A stretch of DNA of 14,043 nt from Fidelibacterota bacterium (lineage in GTDB: Bacteria; Fidelibacterota; Fidelibacteria; Fidelibacterales; Fidelibacteraceae). A program made the translations under genes and the position numbers. Position 1 is the first letter of the stretch; the number at the start of each line of letters is the position of its first letter. Positions 6,339 to 14,043 of this stretch are shown piece after piece. The DNA lies in the NCBI GenBank assembly GCA_016937825.1, contig JAFGVT010000054.1, positions 1-14,043 on the forward strand, read 5' to 3'. Under the pieces are notes generated by a model that was given only the letters and a program-made list of their open reading frames with translations, was not told the origin of the DNA and searched no databases.

Positions 6339-8258
6339 TCAGTCCTTGGATTCCAGTTTTTCCTGCAGTTCAAGCCAGCGCTCTTCACACTCGCTCAGGT
6401 GATGCAGGATCTTTTCATGTTCCCGGCCGTAGCGGTGCATTTCCTGAATGGAAAGGTTTTTAAAATCCGGTGAAATGAAGAGCGCATCCAGCTGCTGTTT
6501 TCTGAGCTCATAGGACGCGATCTTCTTGTCGAGGCCGACCAGTTCGCTTCGGACTTCTTTCAAGGCGAGATACCGGGCCTGGCGCGCCTCGGCTTCCATG
6601 CGTTTCTGAGCCTTTTTGTCGTTCTCGGTGTCCCTCTTTCGCATCTTTTCCGCCTCTTCCGCCTCCGGAAGCAGGAATTTCTGCTCATATTCGGAATAAT
6701 TCCCCAGGAATTCCCGGGCATGCCGGTTCCTGAAATGGATGACCTTGGTCACCAGCATGTCCAGAAAGAAACGGTCGTGGCTGACGATCAGAACGGACCC
6801 GCGGAAATCGTCCAGCGCGGATGCCAGGATCTCCTTGCTCTGCATGTCCAGGTGGTTGGTCGGTTCGTCCAGGATCAGGAAGTTCGCCCTGGACAAGAGA
6901 AGCTTGATCAGGACCAGACGGCTTTTTTCCCCGCCGCTCAGCACGGAGACGGGTTTGTCCACATCATTGCCCGAAAAAAGGAAACGGCCGAGCAATCCGC
7001 GTACCTCGCCCCGCGGCAGATTGGGCGCGGCGTTCCATATTTCATCCAGCACCGTATTTCTGCCGTCGAGCTGATCCAGATGATGCTGCGCAAAATATCC
7101 GATGGTCAGGTTGTATCCGAGTTTCAACTGGCCGCTCTTCGGGGTCAGTTCGCCGGTGATCAGCCTCATCAGGGTCGATTTTCCGATACCGTTCGGACCG
7201 ACAAGGGCGGCTTTTTCGCCGCGCCGTATCTCAAAGTCCGAATCTTCGCAGATCGTGAGCGCCCCGTAGGAAAACGCCAGTTTTTGTGCCGCAACGACCG
7301 GATCGCCGGAACGTTCGCAGGGTGAAAACGAGAAACGGATCTGTGCGGCGGAATGATCGACCTCTTTGACGGTGATCTTTGAAAGCTGCTTGATGCGGCT
7401 CTGGACCTGGCGCGCCTTGCTGGCCTTGTAGCGGAAACGGTCGATGAACTGTTCCATGTGGGCGATCTTGCGCTGTTGGTTCTTCATCATGGCGAGTTCA
7501 TGTTCGATGCGCTGTTCTTTTTGTATCTCGTAATCGGTATAATTTCCGGAATAGACCGTGACGTTCCCGTTCTCCACCTCGATCACGCTGTCGATCAGCT
7601 TGTCGAGGAAATAGCGGTCGTGAGAGACGAGGATAAGCGTCCCGCGGTAGGACGACAGCAAGCCTTCCAGCCATACGAGGGTTTCCATGTCCAGATGATT
7701 GGTCGGCTCGTCCAGCATCAGGCAGTCCGGTTCGTCCAGCAGTATTTTCGCCAGGGCGATGCGCATCTGCCAGCCGCCCGAAAATTCCGATACGGGACGG
7801 TTGAAGTCAGGCTCCCGGAAGCCCAGTCCTGTCAGGATCTCTTTCGTGCGCGCCTCGGACTGATAGCCGTTCAGGCGATGGAAACGTTCCTGCAGGCGGT
7901 CGTATTCTTCGAGCAATTGCGGGGTGGGCGTTTCCGAGATACGGATCTCATGATCGCGCATGCGCTGCTCGATCTCGAAGACATGGTCGAAAACGGTCAG
8001 CACCTCCGCAAGAAGGGGCGTCTTTGCTGCATTATAGGCGATCTCCTGAGGAAGATAGGCGACGTTCGTATCCCGGGGAACAACAACCTGTCCGGAACTC
8101 GGTTCCATGAGCCCCGCGATCATTTTCAGCAGGGTCGACTTCCCCGACCCGTTCTGTCCGATCAGGCCCGAATGTTTTCCCGGGGGAAGGGAAAGGGAAC
8201 AGTGCTCAAAGAGGGGACGGGAGCCGAAATGGACCGAGATGTCAGCCAGCTGGATCAT
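6339..8258 (-). CDS. ABC-F family ribosome-associated ATPase
   Basis: 639 residues with two ABC ATPase domains and no membrane segment, the ABC-F plan. Domain 1: Walker A GQNGSGKST (34-42), signature FSGGW (159-163), Walker B LMLDEP (180-185), His213. Domain 2: Walker A GPNGIGKST (354-362), LSGGE (440-444), LILDEP (461-466), His494. Between them, about 243-320, lies the charged helical linker that in this family reaches towards the ribosomal P-site tRNA. Residues about 530-639 are a Lys/Glu-rich coiled coil, as in Uup- or YdiF-like members. Family proteins act in translation on stalled or drug-bound ribosomes; the subgroup cannot be settled by eye, so no symbol is given. The upstream gap of 185 nt shows no clear Shine-Dalgarno or promoter. 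The gene is convergent with serB with zero spacer. Confidence 0.95.
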   Translation of the reverse strand: MIQLADISVHFGSRPLFEHCSLSLPPGKHSGLIGQNGSGKSTLLKMIAGLMEPSSGQVVVPRDTNVAYLPQEIAYNAAKTPLLAEVLTVFDHVFEIEQRMRDHEIRISETPTPQLLEEYDRLQERFHRLNGYQSEARTKEILTGLGFREPDFNRPVSEFSGGWQMRIALAKILLDEPDCLMLDEPTNHLDMETLVWLEGLLSSYRGTLILVSHDRYFLDKLIDSVIEVENGNVTVYSGNYTDYEIQKEQRIEHELAMMKNQQRKIAHMEQFIDRFRYKASKARQVQSRIKQLSKITVKEVDHSAAQIRFSFSPCERSGDPVVAAQKLAFSYGALTICEDSDFEIRRGEKAALVGPNGIGKSTLMRLITGELTPKSGQLKLGYNLTIGYFAQHHLDQLDGRNTVLDEIWNAAPNLPRGEVRGLLGRFLFSGNDVDKPVSVLSGGEKSRLVLIKLLLSRANFLILDEPTNHLDMQSKEILASALDDFRGSVLIVSHDRFFLDMLVTKVIHFRNRHAREFLGNYSEYEQKFLLPEAEEAEKMRKRDTENDKKAQKRMEAEARQARYLALKEVRSELVGLDKKIASYELRKQQLDALFISPDFKNLSIQEMHRYGREHEKILHHLSECEERWLELQEKLESKD

Positions 8259-8443
8259 AATGCGTGATGATATCCGTGGGTTATGCGTGTCAGTTTCAAT
8301 AAATCAGGCGAAAGATATGAAAGAAATTGACAATAGGCAATCGGGATTTGGCAATTCGGACCTTGTCAGGCGGAAAGCGCGAAGGCTTCGGGATGCCGTG
8401 AAATCCAAATGCGCAGAGGCTGCGGATCCGGGCGGACGGGCGC

Positions 8444-10819
8444 TTATTTTTCTTCCAGGGCGATATCCAGTACTTCCGTCATGTCCCTGACAAAGGAAAA
8501 GCTCAGGTCATTCCGGATCTCAAGGGGGATGTCGTCCATATCCTTGTTGTTTTGCTGCGGCATGATGATGGTTTTCAATCCCGCACGATGCGCCGCGATG
8601 ATCTTTTCCTTGATCCCGCCGACGGGCAGCACGCTGCCGCGCAGGGTGATCTCGCCGGTCATGGCAAGGTCGTTCTTGACCTTGCGCCCGGTCAGGACGC
8701 TGACGACGGAAGTCAGAAGGGTCACGCCGGCGGAAGGGCCGTCCTTGGGAACGGCTCCGGCCGGAATATGGATGTGGATATCGTATTGTTTGTCAAAACG
8801 TTCATCGATGCCGAGCTCGATCGCATTGGAGCGGATAAAGCTCAGCGCGGCCTGGGCGGACTCTTTCATGACCTCGCCGAGTTGACCGGTCAGCTGCAGT
8901 TTGCCTTCACCCGGCATTTTCGTGGCTTCGATAAAAAGGATATCGCCGCCGACCTGGGTCCAGGCAAGTCCGATCGCAATGCCCGCGCGTTTCATGCGTT
9001 CCGCCCGGTCGCTGAAGAATTTCTGTTTTCCCAGATAGGTCTCTACGGTCTTTTCCTGGATCGTCCGTTTCCGGAAGTGCGCGGATTCGACTTTTTCTTT
9101 AGCGACTTTCCGGCACACGTGGGCGATCTCGCGTTCAAGCGCGCGCACACCGGCCTCGCGCGTATAATCCTGAATGATGGCGCTGACACCGTCCTGCGTG
9201 AAGCGGATGTCCTTTTCGCTCAGGCCGTGTTCCGTGACCTGTTTCGGGATAAGGAAATGTTCGGCGATATGCGCTTTTTCGGGAAGGGTGTAGCCGGAAA
9301 ATTCGATGAGCTCCATGCGGTCGCGGAGGGGACCCGGTATGGTCTCGGGCCAGTTCGCGGTCGCGATGAACATGACCTTGCTGAGGTCGAAGGAGGTTTC
9401 GAGATAATGGTCCGAAAAGCTGTAGTTCTGCTCGGGATCCAGCACCTCGAGCAGGGCGCTGGAGGGATCGCCCTTGTAGTCCGCGCCGAGCTTGTCGATC
9501 TCGTCAAGAATGAAGATCGGATTGTTGGAACCGGCCTTTTTGATCCCCTGGATGATCCGTCCGGGCAAAGCGCCGATATAGGTGCGCCGGTGACCGCGGA
9601 TCTCGGCCTCGTCGCGGACGCCGCCGAGGGACATGCGGTGGACCTTGCGCCCCATGGCGCGCGCAATGGATTTTGCGACGGAGGTCTTGCCGGTGCCGGG
9701 AGGGCCCACAAAACAGAGAATGGGGCCTTTTACCGCGGAATCGGGATCGTTTTCCAGCTTCAACTTTCGCACGGCGAGATATTCGAGAATGCGCAGTTTG
9801 ATCTTGTCCAGGCCGTAATGGTCTTCATTCAGTATCTTGGAGGCGTTCGCGATATCGATCTCGTCATCCGTCGAGACGGACCAGGGCAATTCGGTCAGAA
9901 GCTCGAGGTAAGTGAGACTGACATTGTATTCCGGCGATTGCTTGGACATGCGGCTCAGACGCTCGATCTCCCGTTCGGCGGCTTTGCCGGCGTCTTCCGG
10001 TAATTTCGCCTTTTCCAGTTTGTCCTTCAGGTCGATGATGCGTTCGTCCTCGTCCTCGCCGAGTTCCTTGCGGATGGCCTTCATCTGTTCGCGCAGATAA
10101 TATTCGCGCTGATTCCTGTTGATGGAGTCCTTGACATCGGACATGATCTTTTCGCCGATCTTGGCCTTTTCCATCTCCTGTTGCAGGATGACGGAGGTCT
10201 CGGAAAGGCGCTTGCCGATGTTCAGCTGTTCCAGGATATGCTGCTTCTCCTCGACGGACACGTTGAGCATGGAGATGATCACATCCGCCAGATTTCCGTC
10301 ATCGACGGCGTTCATCATCATGGTGACATTGTCTTTGGAAAGGTAGTCTGAAATTTCCACGATCTCGCGGAAGGACTCTTTGATCCTATCGCGCAGGGCA
10401 TCGGCCTCGACCGACGGAACGTTCTCTTCCTGAACGCGCTGGACGATCCCGTGATAATAGGGATCCTGCTTGGTGATCTTGAGGATTTTGACGCGCTCAA
10501 GTCCCTGCACGATCACGCTGCGGCTGGAGTCCGGCATCTGAAAGACCTTGACGATCTTGGTCAGCGTGCCGTACTTGTACAGATCGTCCTCGCTGGGGTT
10601 CTCGATCGCGGTGTCGTTCTGCGCGACCACCACGAAAATTTTGTTCTCTTTCATGATATCGTTCAGAAGACGCAGGGAGTGGACGCGCCCGACATAGAGG
10701 GGAACGATCTGCAGGGGGAACAATACCGTATTCCGCAGGGGCATGATGGGGATCTCTTTCGGGATCTTGTATTCGTCCAGGATGTTGCGGTCGTAATTGA
10801 CGGGTTCGAATTTATTCAT
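8444..10819 (-). CDS. lon: ATP-dependent protease Lon (LonA type)
   Basis: Cytosolic AAA+ serine protease that unfolds and degrades damaged and regulatory proteins. The 791 residues have the full LonA plan: N-terminal LAN domain (about 20-210, starting IPIMPLRNTVLFP), a helical segment with REYYLREQMKAI (238-249), AAA+ domain with Walker A GPPGTGKT (372-379) and Walker B around FILDEID (436-442), and the C-terminal protease domain with Ser696 in PKDGPSAG and Lys739 in GGIKEK. The Ser-Lys spacing of 43 equals that of the E. coli enzyme. The start overlaps the end of the upstream toroid gene by 8 nt; a GAGG lies about 12 nt before the ATG. This places lon in an operon with the amidohydrolase and toroid genes, whereas lon is often a single-gene unit. 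No intrinsic terminator with a T run is visible after the stop. Confidence 0.98.
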   Translation of the reverse strand: MNKFEPVNYDRNILDEYKIPKEIPIMPLRNTVLFPLQIVPLYVGRVHSLRLLNDIMKENKIFVVVAQNDTAIENPSEDDLYKYGTLTKIVKVFQMPDSSRSVIVQGLERVKILKITKQDPYYHGIVQRVQEENVPSVEADALRDRIKESFREIVEISDYLSKDNVTMMMNAVDDGNLADVIISMLNVSVEEKQHILEQLNIGKRLSETSVILQQEMEKAKIGEKIMSDVKDSINRNQREYYLREQMKAIRKELGEDEDERIIDLKDKLEKAKLPEDAGKAAEREIERLSRMSKQSPEYNVSLTYLELLTELPWSVSTDDEIDIANASKILNEDHYGLDKIKLRILEYLAVRKLKLENDPDSAVKGPILCFVGPPGTGKTSVAKSIARAMGRKVHRMSLGGVRDEAEIRGHRRTYIGALPGRIIQGIKKAGSNNPIFILDEIDKLGADYKGDPSSALLEVLDPEQNYSFSDHYLETSFDLSKVMFIATANWPETIPGPLRDRMELIEFSGYTLPEKAHIAEHFLIPKQVTEHGLSEKDIRFTQDGVSAIIQDYTREAGVRALEREIAHVCRKVAKEKVESAHFRKRTIQEKTVETYLGKQKFFSDRAERMKRAGIAIGLAWTQVGGDILFIEATKMPGEGKLQLTGQLGEVMKESAQAALSFIRSNAIELGIDERFDKQYDIHIHIPAGAVPKDGPSAGVTLLTSVVSVLTGRKVKNDLAMTGEITLRGSVLPVGGIKEKIIAAHRAGLKTIIMPQQNNKDMDDIPLEIRNDLSFSFVRDMTEVLDIALEEK

Positions 10820-11879
10820 GGGTGTATCCGTCCTCTTCAGGTTTGGGATTATTTAAGGGATCCGTGATGAATCCGGGTTTTTTCGAATTGGTGCGGCCGT
10901 CCTGCTTGATACGGAAGGATTTGATGGTCGCGGATCCGTGGAGGGGCATGATATAGAACAGCTTGAACACGCGCACCACGCGGATGCTCACGCGTTCGTC
11001 GGAGCGGCAGGAGGGAAGATCGTAGGTCTGGTTCGGCCAGAGCCCCGAGCGCATCTGCCTGCCTTTCAGCCAGTCCAGCATGCCGGTGATGCGGGCGTCC
11101 TGATAGCTGACGTTGAGCCGGGCCAGCATTTCAAGGACGGACAGCGTGCCGCCGGCGAAGGAGCCGGGGATCATATAATCGCGGCTTAAATTCTGCCAGG
11201 CATTGGCTCCCTCGAGGATCCCGCCGGTATTTTCGGCGTAGAGGTGGTTCAGGATGAACTCCACGCCCTTTTTGATCTTGGTGTTCTTCATGTATTTCAT
11301 GCTGTAGCTGAAGGTATGGAGGGCTTTGCAGGTGATCCAGACATCCGAATATCCGGCGGCGGTCGTTCCCCAGCCCTTGTCGTCGTTCTGTTGGTACAAA
11401 AGCCATTTCAACGCTTTTTCCATATAGGGATTGGTCACCACGCCGTATTCGAGAATGGTCTCAATGATAAAAATATTCGAAGCGAGGGATGCGGGGAAGC
11501 TCCCGTCCTTCTGCTGAAATTGTATCAGGAGGGCAAGGGCTTTCTGGATCGATGTCATTTTCCGGGTGCAGTGGTAGAAATGCAGTTCCTTGACGATCGA
11601 GGCAAGCTTGACCAGCATTTCCTCTTCGCGCGATTTTTCGAATTTTTCAATATTTTTCAGGATGCGTTCAAGCGTCAGCAGAAGACTGATCCTGCGTTCC
11701 GCCGTTTTAACGTCCTGCTCCGTAGAGAGCAGGCGTTCATCGTCATGCTCGTAGAGGAGAAAATGCTTCCGTATCTCATAGCGCACCGGCGCGTGATAAC
11801 CGTTATACAGCACGCCGATGGGCTCTACGGGGAGCTCCTTTTCGAACCAGGCCATTAACGCGGGATTCTTGTTTTCCAT
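10812..11879 (-). CDS. alpha/alpha-toroid (prenyltransferase/squalene-cyclase-like repeat) protein of unknown function
   Basis: 355 residues, no signal peptide or membrane segment. Three stretches fit the QW-type repeat of the terpenoid-cyclase/prenyltransferase toroid fold: QQKDGSF (122-128), QQNDDKGWG (163-171) and QMRSGLW (275-281), each next to helices such as ALALLIQF and ALKWLLY. I see neither the DxDD motif of class II terpene cyclases nor the Asp/Cys/His zinc ligands of protein prenyltransferases, so the fold may serve binding and not catalysis. Residues 60-105 form a Lys/Glu-rich helical region. The C-terminal 35 residues are basic, then acidic, and look disordered. I chose the ATG at 11879, 1 nt after the amidohydrolase stop; a longer in-frame start at 12032 would overlap that gene by 152 nt and give a Ser/Arg/Trp-rich tail typical of out-of-frame translation. 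It overlaps lon by 8 nt. Function unknown. Confidence 0.82.
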   Translation of the reverse strand: MENKNPALMAWFEKELPVEPIGVLYNGYHAPVRYEIRKHFLLYEHDDERLLSTEQDVKTAERRISLLLTLERILKNIEKFEKSREEEMLVKLASIVKELHFYHCTRKMTSIQKALALLIQFQQKDGSFPASLASNIFIIETILEYGVVTNPYMEKALKWLLYQQNDDKGWGTTAAGYSDVWITCKALHTFSYSMKYMKNTKIKKGVEFILNHLYAENTGGILEGANAWQNLSRDYMIPGSFAGGTLSVLEMLARLNVSYQDARITGMLDWLKGRQMRSGLWPNQTYDLPSCRSDERVSIRVVRVFKLFYIMPLHGSATIKSFRIKQDGRTNSKKPGFITDPLNNPKPEEDGYTHE

Positions 11880-11880
11880 C

Positions 11881-13110
11881 TTATTTCCGTTTCCGTATGA
11901 TGTCGCCTTCAGCCATGACCATATTCGGGAAGGCTGCCAGGTGAAGCGGGTGCTTGTCCCAGACGATGAGGGACGCCCATTTCCCCTTTTCAACCGTACC
12001 CAGATGCTCGTCAATGCCAAGGATGCGGGCATTGTTCCGCGTGATCAGGCCGATGGCGTCGCTGTCGCTCATCCCGTAGATCATAAAGTACTTCAGGGTG
12101 TCGCGCAGAGACGTTGTGAGAATGACGGGGTGGTCGGACATCAGGCCGTAAGTCGCGTTGGACTCCATGAGCAGTTTGACGTTCTGGTAGTAGCCGTGTT
12201 TCAGTTCGACCTTGTAGCCCAGCGTGCTCAAAGGCCCGTAGACAATGGGAATGCCGTGTTTGGCAAGTTCGTTGAAGATCTGTTTGTGCCAGACGTCACC
12301 GAGATGGTCTGCCGTTACGGTAAGCCCGTATTTTTCTTTAAGATATATAAGGTAAAGCGCGTCGTCCTCTTTATGGACATGCACCTTGGCGGTCTTTTTT
12401 CCGCTCAGGAGCTCGAGGTAGTTCTTTTCATCCGTCGTGAAGCCGAGCTGGTACTCGCGTTCGGCATCGGCGCTCATCTGCAGGGATTCCTGCTTGGATA
12501 TCTTCGCTTCTTTCAGCTGTTTTTCAACCTCGCGCAGGGCCTTGTCCTTTTTCAGTTCCGCCGCCGCTTTTTTGCTGAGGATCTCATCGAATTTGTTTTC
12601 CAGCATGCCGTAGATGCCCATGCGCGTGTCGGGACGGGTGCCTTTCCAACTCGTGGTGGAACGGGGATTGTAGCCCAGCGCCATTTTAAAGCCGTAATCC
12701 TTGATCTCGGCGTCCTTGCGGTTGGGGGAGAAATTCCGGATCACCTTGGCCTTCCCGCCGATGAGGTTCCCGCTGCCGGGAATGACGCAGGAATAGAGAT
12801 TGCCGAAATCAACCGCCTCCGAGAAGGCGCGATCGTCAAAATAAATGCTGTTGATCGGATCGTTGGAGATCAGGAATTGGGCGGTCTGGTCGTTCACCTC
12901 GGATTCCGCCTGCGGCTCGCCCTCGCGGTCCATGCCGATGTGAGAGTGGGCGTCAATGAACGCGGGCGTGACCCAGCCTTCGTAGTCGGCCTGCTTTTGT
13001 TTTTTCGTAACATCCACGATCTCGTTGCCTTCAACGATGACCGCTTTATCTTCGAGCTGCTGCCGGCCGTCAAAGAGGGTCGTGGCGTTGATGATGATCT
13101 GTTTGGGCAT
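11881..13110 (-). CDS. metal-dependent amidohydrolase, imidazolonepropionase-like (COG1228 type)
   Basis: 409 residues of the amidohydrolase superfamily. The N-terminal beta domain runs into FIDAHSHIG with the metal-binding His55-x-His57. Further candidate ligands are His244/His246 in KVHVH, His269 in TADH, and Asp326 in SDHP. The C-terminus, ARILGIDEHLGTVEKGKWAS then LIVWD (361-385), is the typical closing motif of the superfamily. Residues about 171-215 form a highly charged helical segment rich in Lys and Glu (for example KKAAAELKKDKALREVEKQL), perhaps a lid or interaction arm. There is no signal peptide, so it should be cytosolic. Members of this group hydrolyse imidazolonepropionate, acyl-dipeptides or cyclic amides; I cannot choose a substrate, and no histidine-degradation genes are nearby. 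AAGGAA lies upstream of the ATG. Its stop is 1 nt from the next gene's start, so they share a transcript. Confidence 0.88.
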   Translation of the reverse strand: MPKQIIINATTLFDGRQQLEDKAVIVEGNEIVDVTKKQKQADYEGWVTPAFIDAHSHIGMDREGEPQAESEVNDQTAQFLISNDPINSIYFDDRAFSEAVDFGNLYSCVIPGSGNLIGGKAKVIRNFSPNRKDAEIKDYGFKMALGYNPRSTTSWKGTRPDTRMGIYGMLENKFDEILSKKAAAELKKDKALREVEKQLKEAKISKQESLQMSADAEREYQLGFTTDEKNYLELLSGKKTAKVHVHKEDDALYLIYLKEKYGLTVTADHLGDVWHKQIFNELAKHGIPIVYGPLSTLGYKVELKHGYYQNVKLLMESNATYGLMSDHPVILTTSLRDTLKYFMIYGMSDSDAIGLITRNNARILGIDEHLGTVEKGKWASLIVWDKHPLHLAAFPNMVMAEGDIIRKRK

Positions 13111-13204
13111 ATGGGCTTCCTTTCTGTTTCCGGGGTGTGTGAATTAATTCTTGCGGGTCGATCGGGACCGTCCCCTCCAGGGTTATTGCAAAGGCTGTTT
13201 GTGA

Positions 13205-13870
13205 CTATCCCTTTGCATTCATCAGGTCTTTCATTATTTTGATCGTGCCGGCGGGATCCTGCGCGTGAAAGACGGCGCTGCCGGCCACAAAGACCTCGGC
13301 ACCCCGTTCACTGACCGCTGCGATGTTCTCCGGATTGATGCCGCCGTCAACCTCGATCAGATAATCAAGACGCTCCTCCCGCTTCCATGCGGCCAGTTCC
13401 CGGATCTTGTCATCGGCCGAAGCGAGATAGGACTGGCCGCCGAAACCCGGTTCCACGGACATGACCAGCACGTAGTCGCAGAAAGGGAGCAGTTCGCGGA
13501 TCGCCGCAACGGAGGTTTTGGGCTTGATCACAATGCCCGCCCGAACCTTGCGGTTTCTGATCCGCTCCAGGGCTTTTCGCGGATCCCGGACCGCTTCGGC
13601 ATGGATCGAGAGCCAGTCGGCGCCGGCGTCGATGTATTGGTCCATCGTATCTTCGGCATTCGTGATCATCAGGTGCACGTCCAGGGGAAGGCCGGTCAGC
13701 TTCCGGATCTGCCGGATCAGCGGCGGTCCGAAAGTGAGGTTGGGGACAAAATGGCCGTCCATGACATCGCAATGGATCAGGTCCGCCCCGGCGGTTTTCA
13801 GCATGCGGATCGCCGGTTCCAGATTCATGAAGTCGGCGGATAATATGGAGGGTGCGAGCATTTTTTTCAT
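13205..13870 (-). CDS. rpe: ribulose-phosphate 3-epimerase
   Basis: Interconverts D-ribulose 5-phosphate and D-xylulose 5-phosphate in the pentose phosphate pathway. The 221 residues make a full-length TIM barrel with all expected landmarks: APSILSADF (6-14), metal ligands His33 and Asp35 in IHCDVMDGHFVPN, His66 in LDVHLM, the phosphate-side loop PGFGGQ (141-146), and catalytic Asp175 in EVDGGI. AGGAA lies 8 nt before the ATG at 13870, inside the last codons of lipA, which supports that start over the internal Met4. Only 4 nt separate it from the lipA stop, so the two are co-transcribed. Downstream, 94 nt to the amidohydrolase contain a GGGAC-C-GTCCC element but no T run, so read-through into the next operon is possible. 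Confidence 0.97.
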   Translation of the reverse strand: MKKMLAPSILSADFMNLEPAIRMLKTAGADLIHCDVMDGHFVPNLTFGPPLIRQIRKLTGLPLDVHLMITNAEDTMDQYIDAGADWLSIHAEAVRDPRKALERIRNRKVRAGIVIKPKTSVAAIRELLPFCDYVLVMSVEPGFGGQSYLASADDKIRELAAWKREERLDYLIEVDGGINPENIAAVSERGAEVFVAGSAVFHAQDPAGTIKIMKDLMNAKG

Positions 13871-13874
13871 AATG

Positions 13875-14043
13875 TTATTCCTGCGAATGTAGGGGCGACT
13901 CTAGAGTCGTCCGTACGAGTTTTTCATACGCTTCTTTCGCATGGTACGACGACCGTACCAGCGGCCCCGATTCCACGTGCCGGATCCCGATGGCCAGGGC
14001 CCGTTCTTTATAGTGTGCAAATTTGTCGGGATGGACGTATTCC
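13875..14043 (-). CDS. lipA: lipoyl synthase, C-terminal 55 codons (5' part outside window)
   Basis: Radical-SAM enzyme that inserts two sulfurs into protein-bound octanoyl groups to make lipoate for 2-oxoacid dehydrogenases and the glycine cleavage system. Only the end is in the window: EYVHPDKFAHYKERALAIGI followed by RHVESGPLVRSSYHA, the highly conserved closing stretch whose RSSYHA contains the serine that family studies assign as a ligand of the auxiliary iron-sulfur cluster. After SSYHA there are 20 more residues ending SPLHSQE; at least some LipA proteins end soon after this point, and the tail here is encoded largely by an imperfect palindrome (13889-13916). The start lies beyond the right edge. 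The identification is firm despite the short length. Confidence 0.93.
   Translation of the reverse strand, partial: EYVHPDKFAHYKERALAIGIRHVESGPLVRSSYHAKEAYEKLVRTTLESPLHSQE
13889..13916. repeat. imperfect palindrome inside the lipA 3' end
   Basis: The centre is a perfect 14-bp palindrome, CGACTCTAGAGTCG (13896-13909). It extends to 14-nt arms with two mismatched positions (GTAGGGGCGACTCT against AGAGTCGTCCGTAC). The GTAGGGGCGAC edge resembles the start of palindromic repeats I recall from intergenic regions of many bacterial genomes. It is translated in frame as part of the LipA tail. One copy only is seen in this window. Confidence 0.6.

Noticed and set aside
8336..8359. direct repeat GGCAATCGG / GGCAATTCGG in the lon/ABC-F gap
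   Set aside because: Two imperfect 9-10-nt copies 14 nt apart are too short to separate from chance, and no promoter is recognisable beside them.
8317..8490. 57-residue plus-strand frame in the lon/ABC-F gap
   Set aside because: It has no good ribosome site, runs 47 nt into the lon 3' end on the opposite strand and shows no motif.
8552..10003. 483-codon plus-strand open frame opposite lon
   Set aside because: It is entirely antisense to the conserved lon coding sequence and its product resembles no family I know.
11880..12032. 51-codon N-terminal extension of the toroid protein
   Set aside because: It lies inside the amidohydrolase gene and translates to a Ser/Arg/Trp-rich stretch typical of a shifted frame.
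13141..13190. GAATTAATTC palindrome and GGGAC-C-GTCCC element between rpe and the amidohydrolase
   Set aside because: Neither has a T run or a clear promoter context; both are short enough to arise by chance.
11818..13242. 474-codon plus-strand open frame opposite the amidohydrolase
   Set aside because: It is antisense to a gene with clear metal-binding motifs; its composition is that of a shadow frame.

Overview
The window reads as ordinary bacterial chromosome of about 55% G+C (estimated by eye) from an uncultured or little-studied Gram-negative-like lineage. The gene set suggests a relative of the Fibrobacterota-Chlorobiota-Bacteroidota group or a neighbouring phylum: a lipoprotein multihaem cytochrome fused to HEAT and TPR repeats, a SerB with ACT domains ahead of its HAD domain, a short SerA beside DUF1015, and a COG1228-type amidohydrolase. 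That placement is a low-confidence inference. I see no phage, transposase, CRISPR array, tRNA or rRNA.

Layout. All genes but one lie on the minus strand. From the left: positions 1-2018 hold most of an octahaem cytochrome/HEAT/TPR lipoprotein that runs off the left edge. Positions 2103-3748 hold a two-gene unit with a 4-nt overlap, a DUF1015 protein followed by an unrecognised 131-residue protein. A 290-nt gap carrying a clear intrinsic terminator separates them from serA (4039-4932). serB (5109-6338) is the only plus-strand gene. It is divergent from serA and meets the ABC-F gene (6339-8258) tail to tail with no spacer. Then come lon (8444-10819), an alpha/alpha-toroid protein (10812-11879), an amidohydrolase (11881-13110), rpe (13205-13870) and the last 55 codons of lipA (13875 to the right edge).

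How the genes work together. SerA and SerB carry out the first and third steps of the phosphorylated serine pathway; serC is not in the window. DUF1015 and its small partner sit next to them and may belong to the same metabolism. The amidohydrolase, toroid protein and Lon protease are packed with a 1-nt gap and an 8-nt overlap, which implies co-transcription and probably translational coupling. lipA and rpe are separated by 4 nt and look like one transcript. The ABC-F protein is a ribosome-associated ATPase.

The points most worth a second look are the DUF1015/131-residue pair beside the serine genes, the lon gene coupled to a toroid protein of unknown function, the cytochrome-HEAT-TPR fusion, and an imperfect palindrome forming an in-frame tail on LipA. 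I did not find anything I would confidently call a new system.
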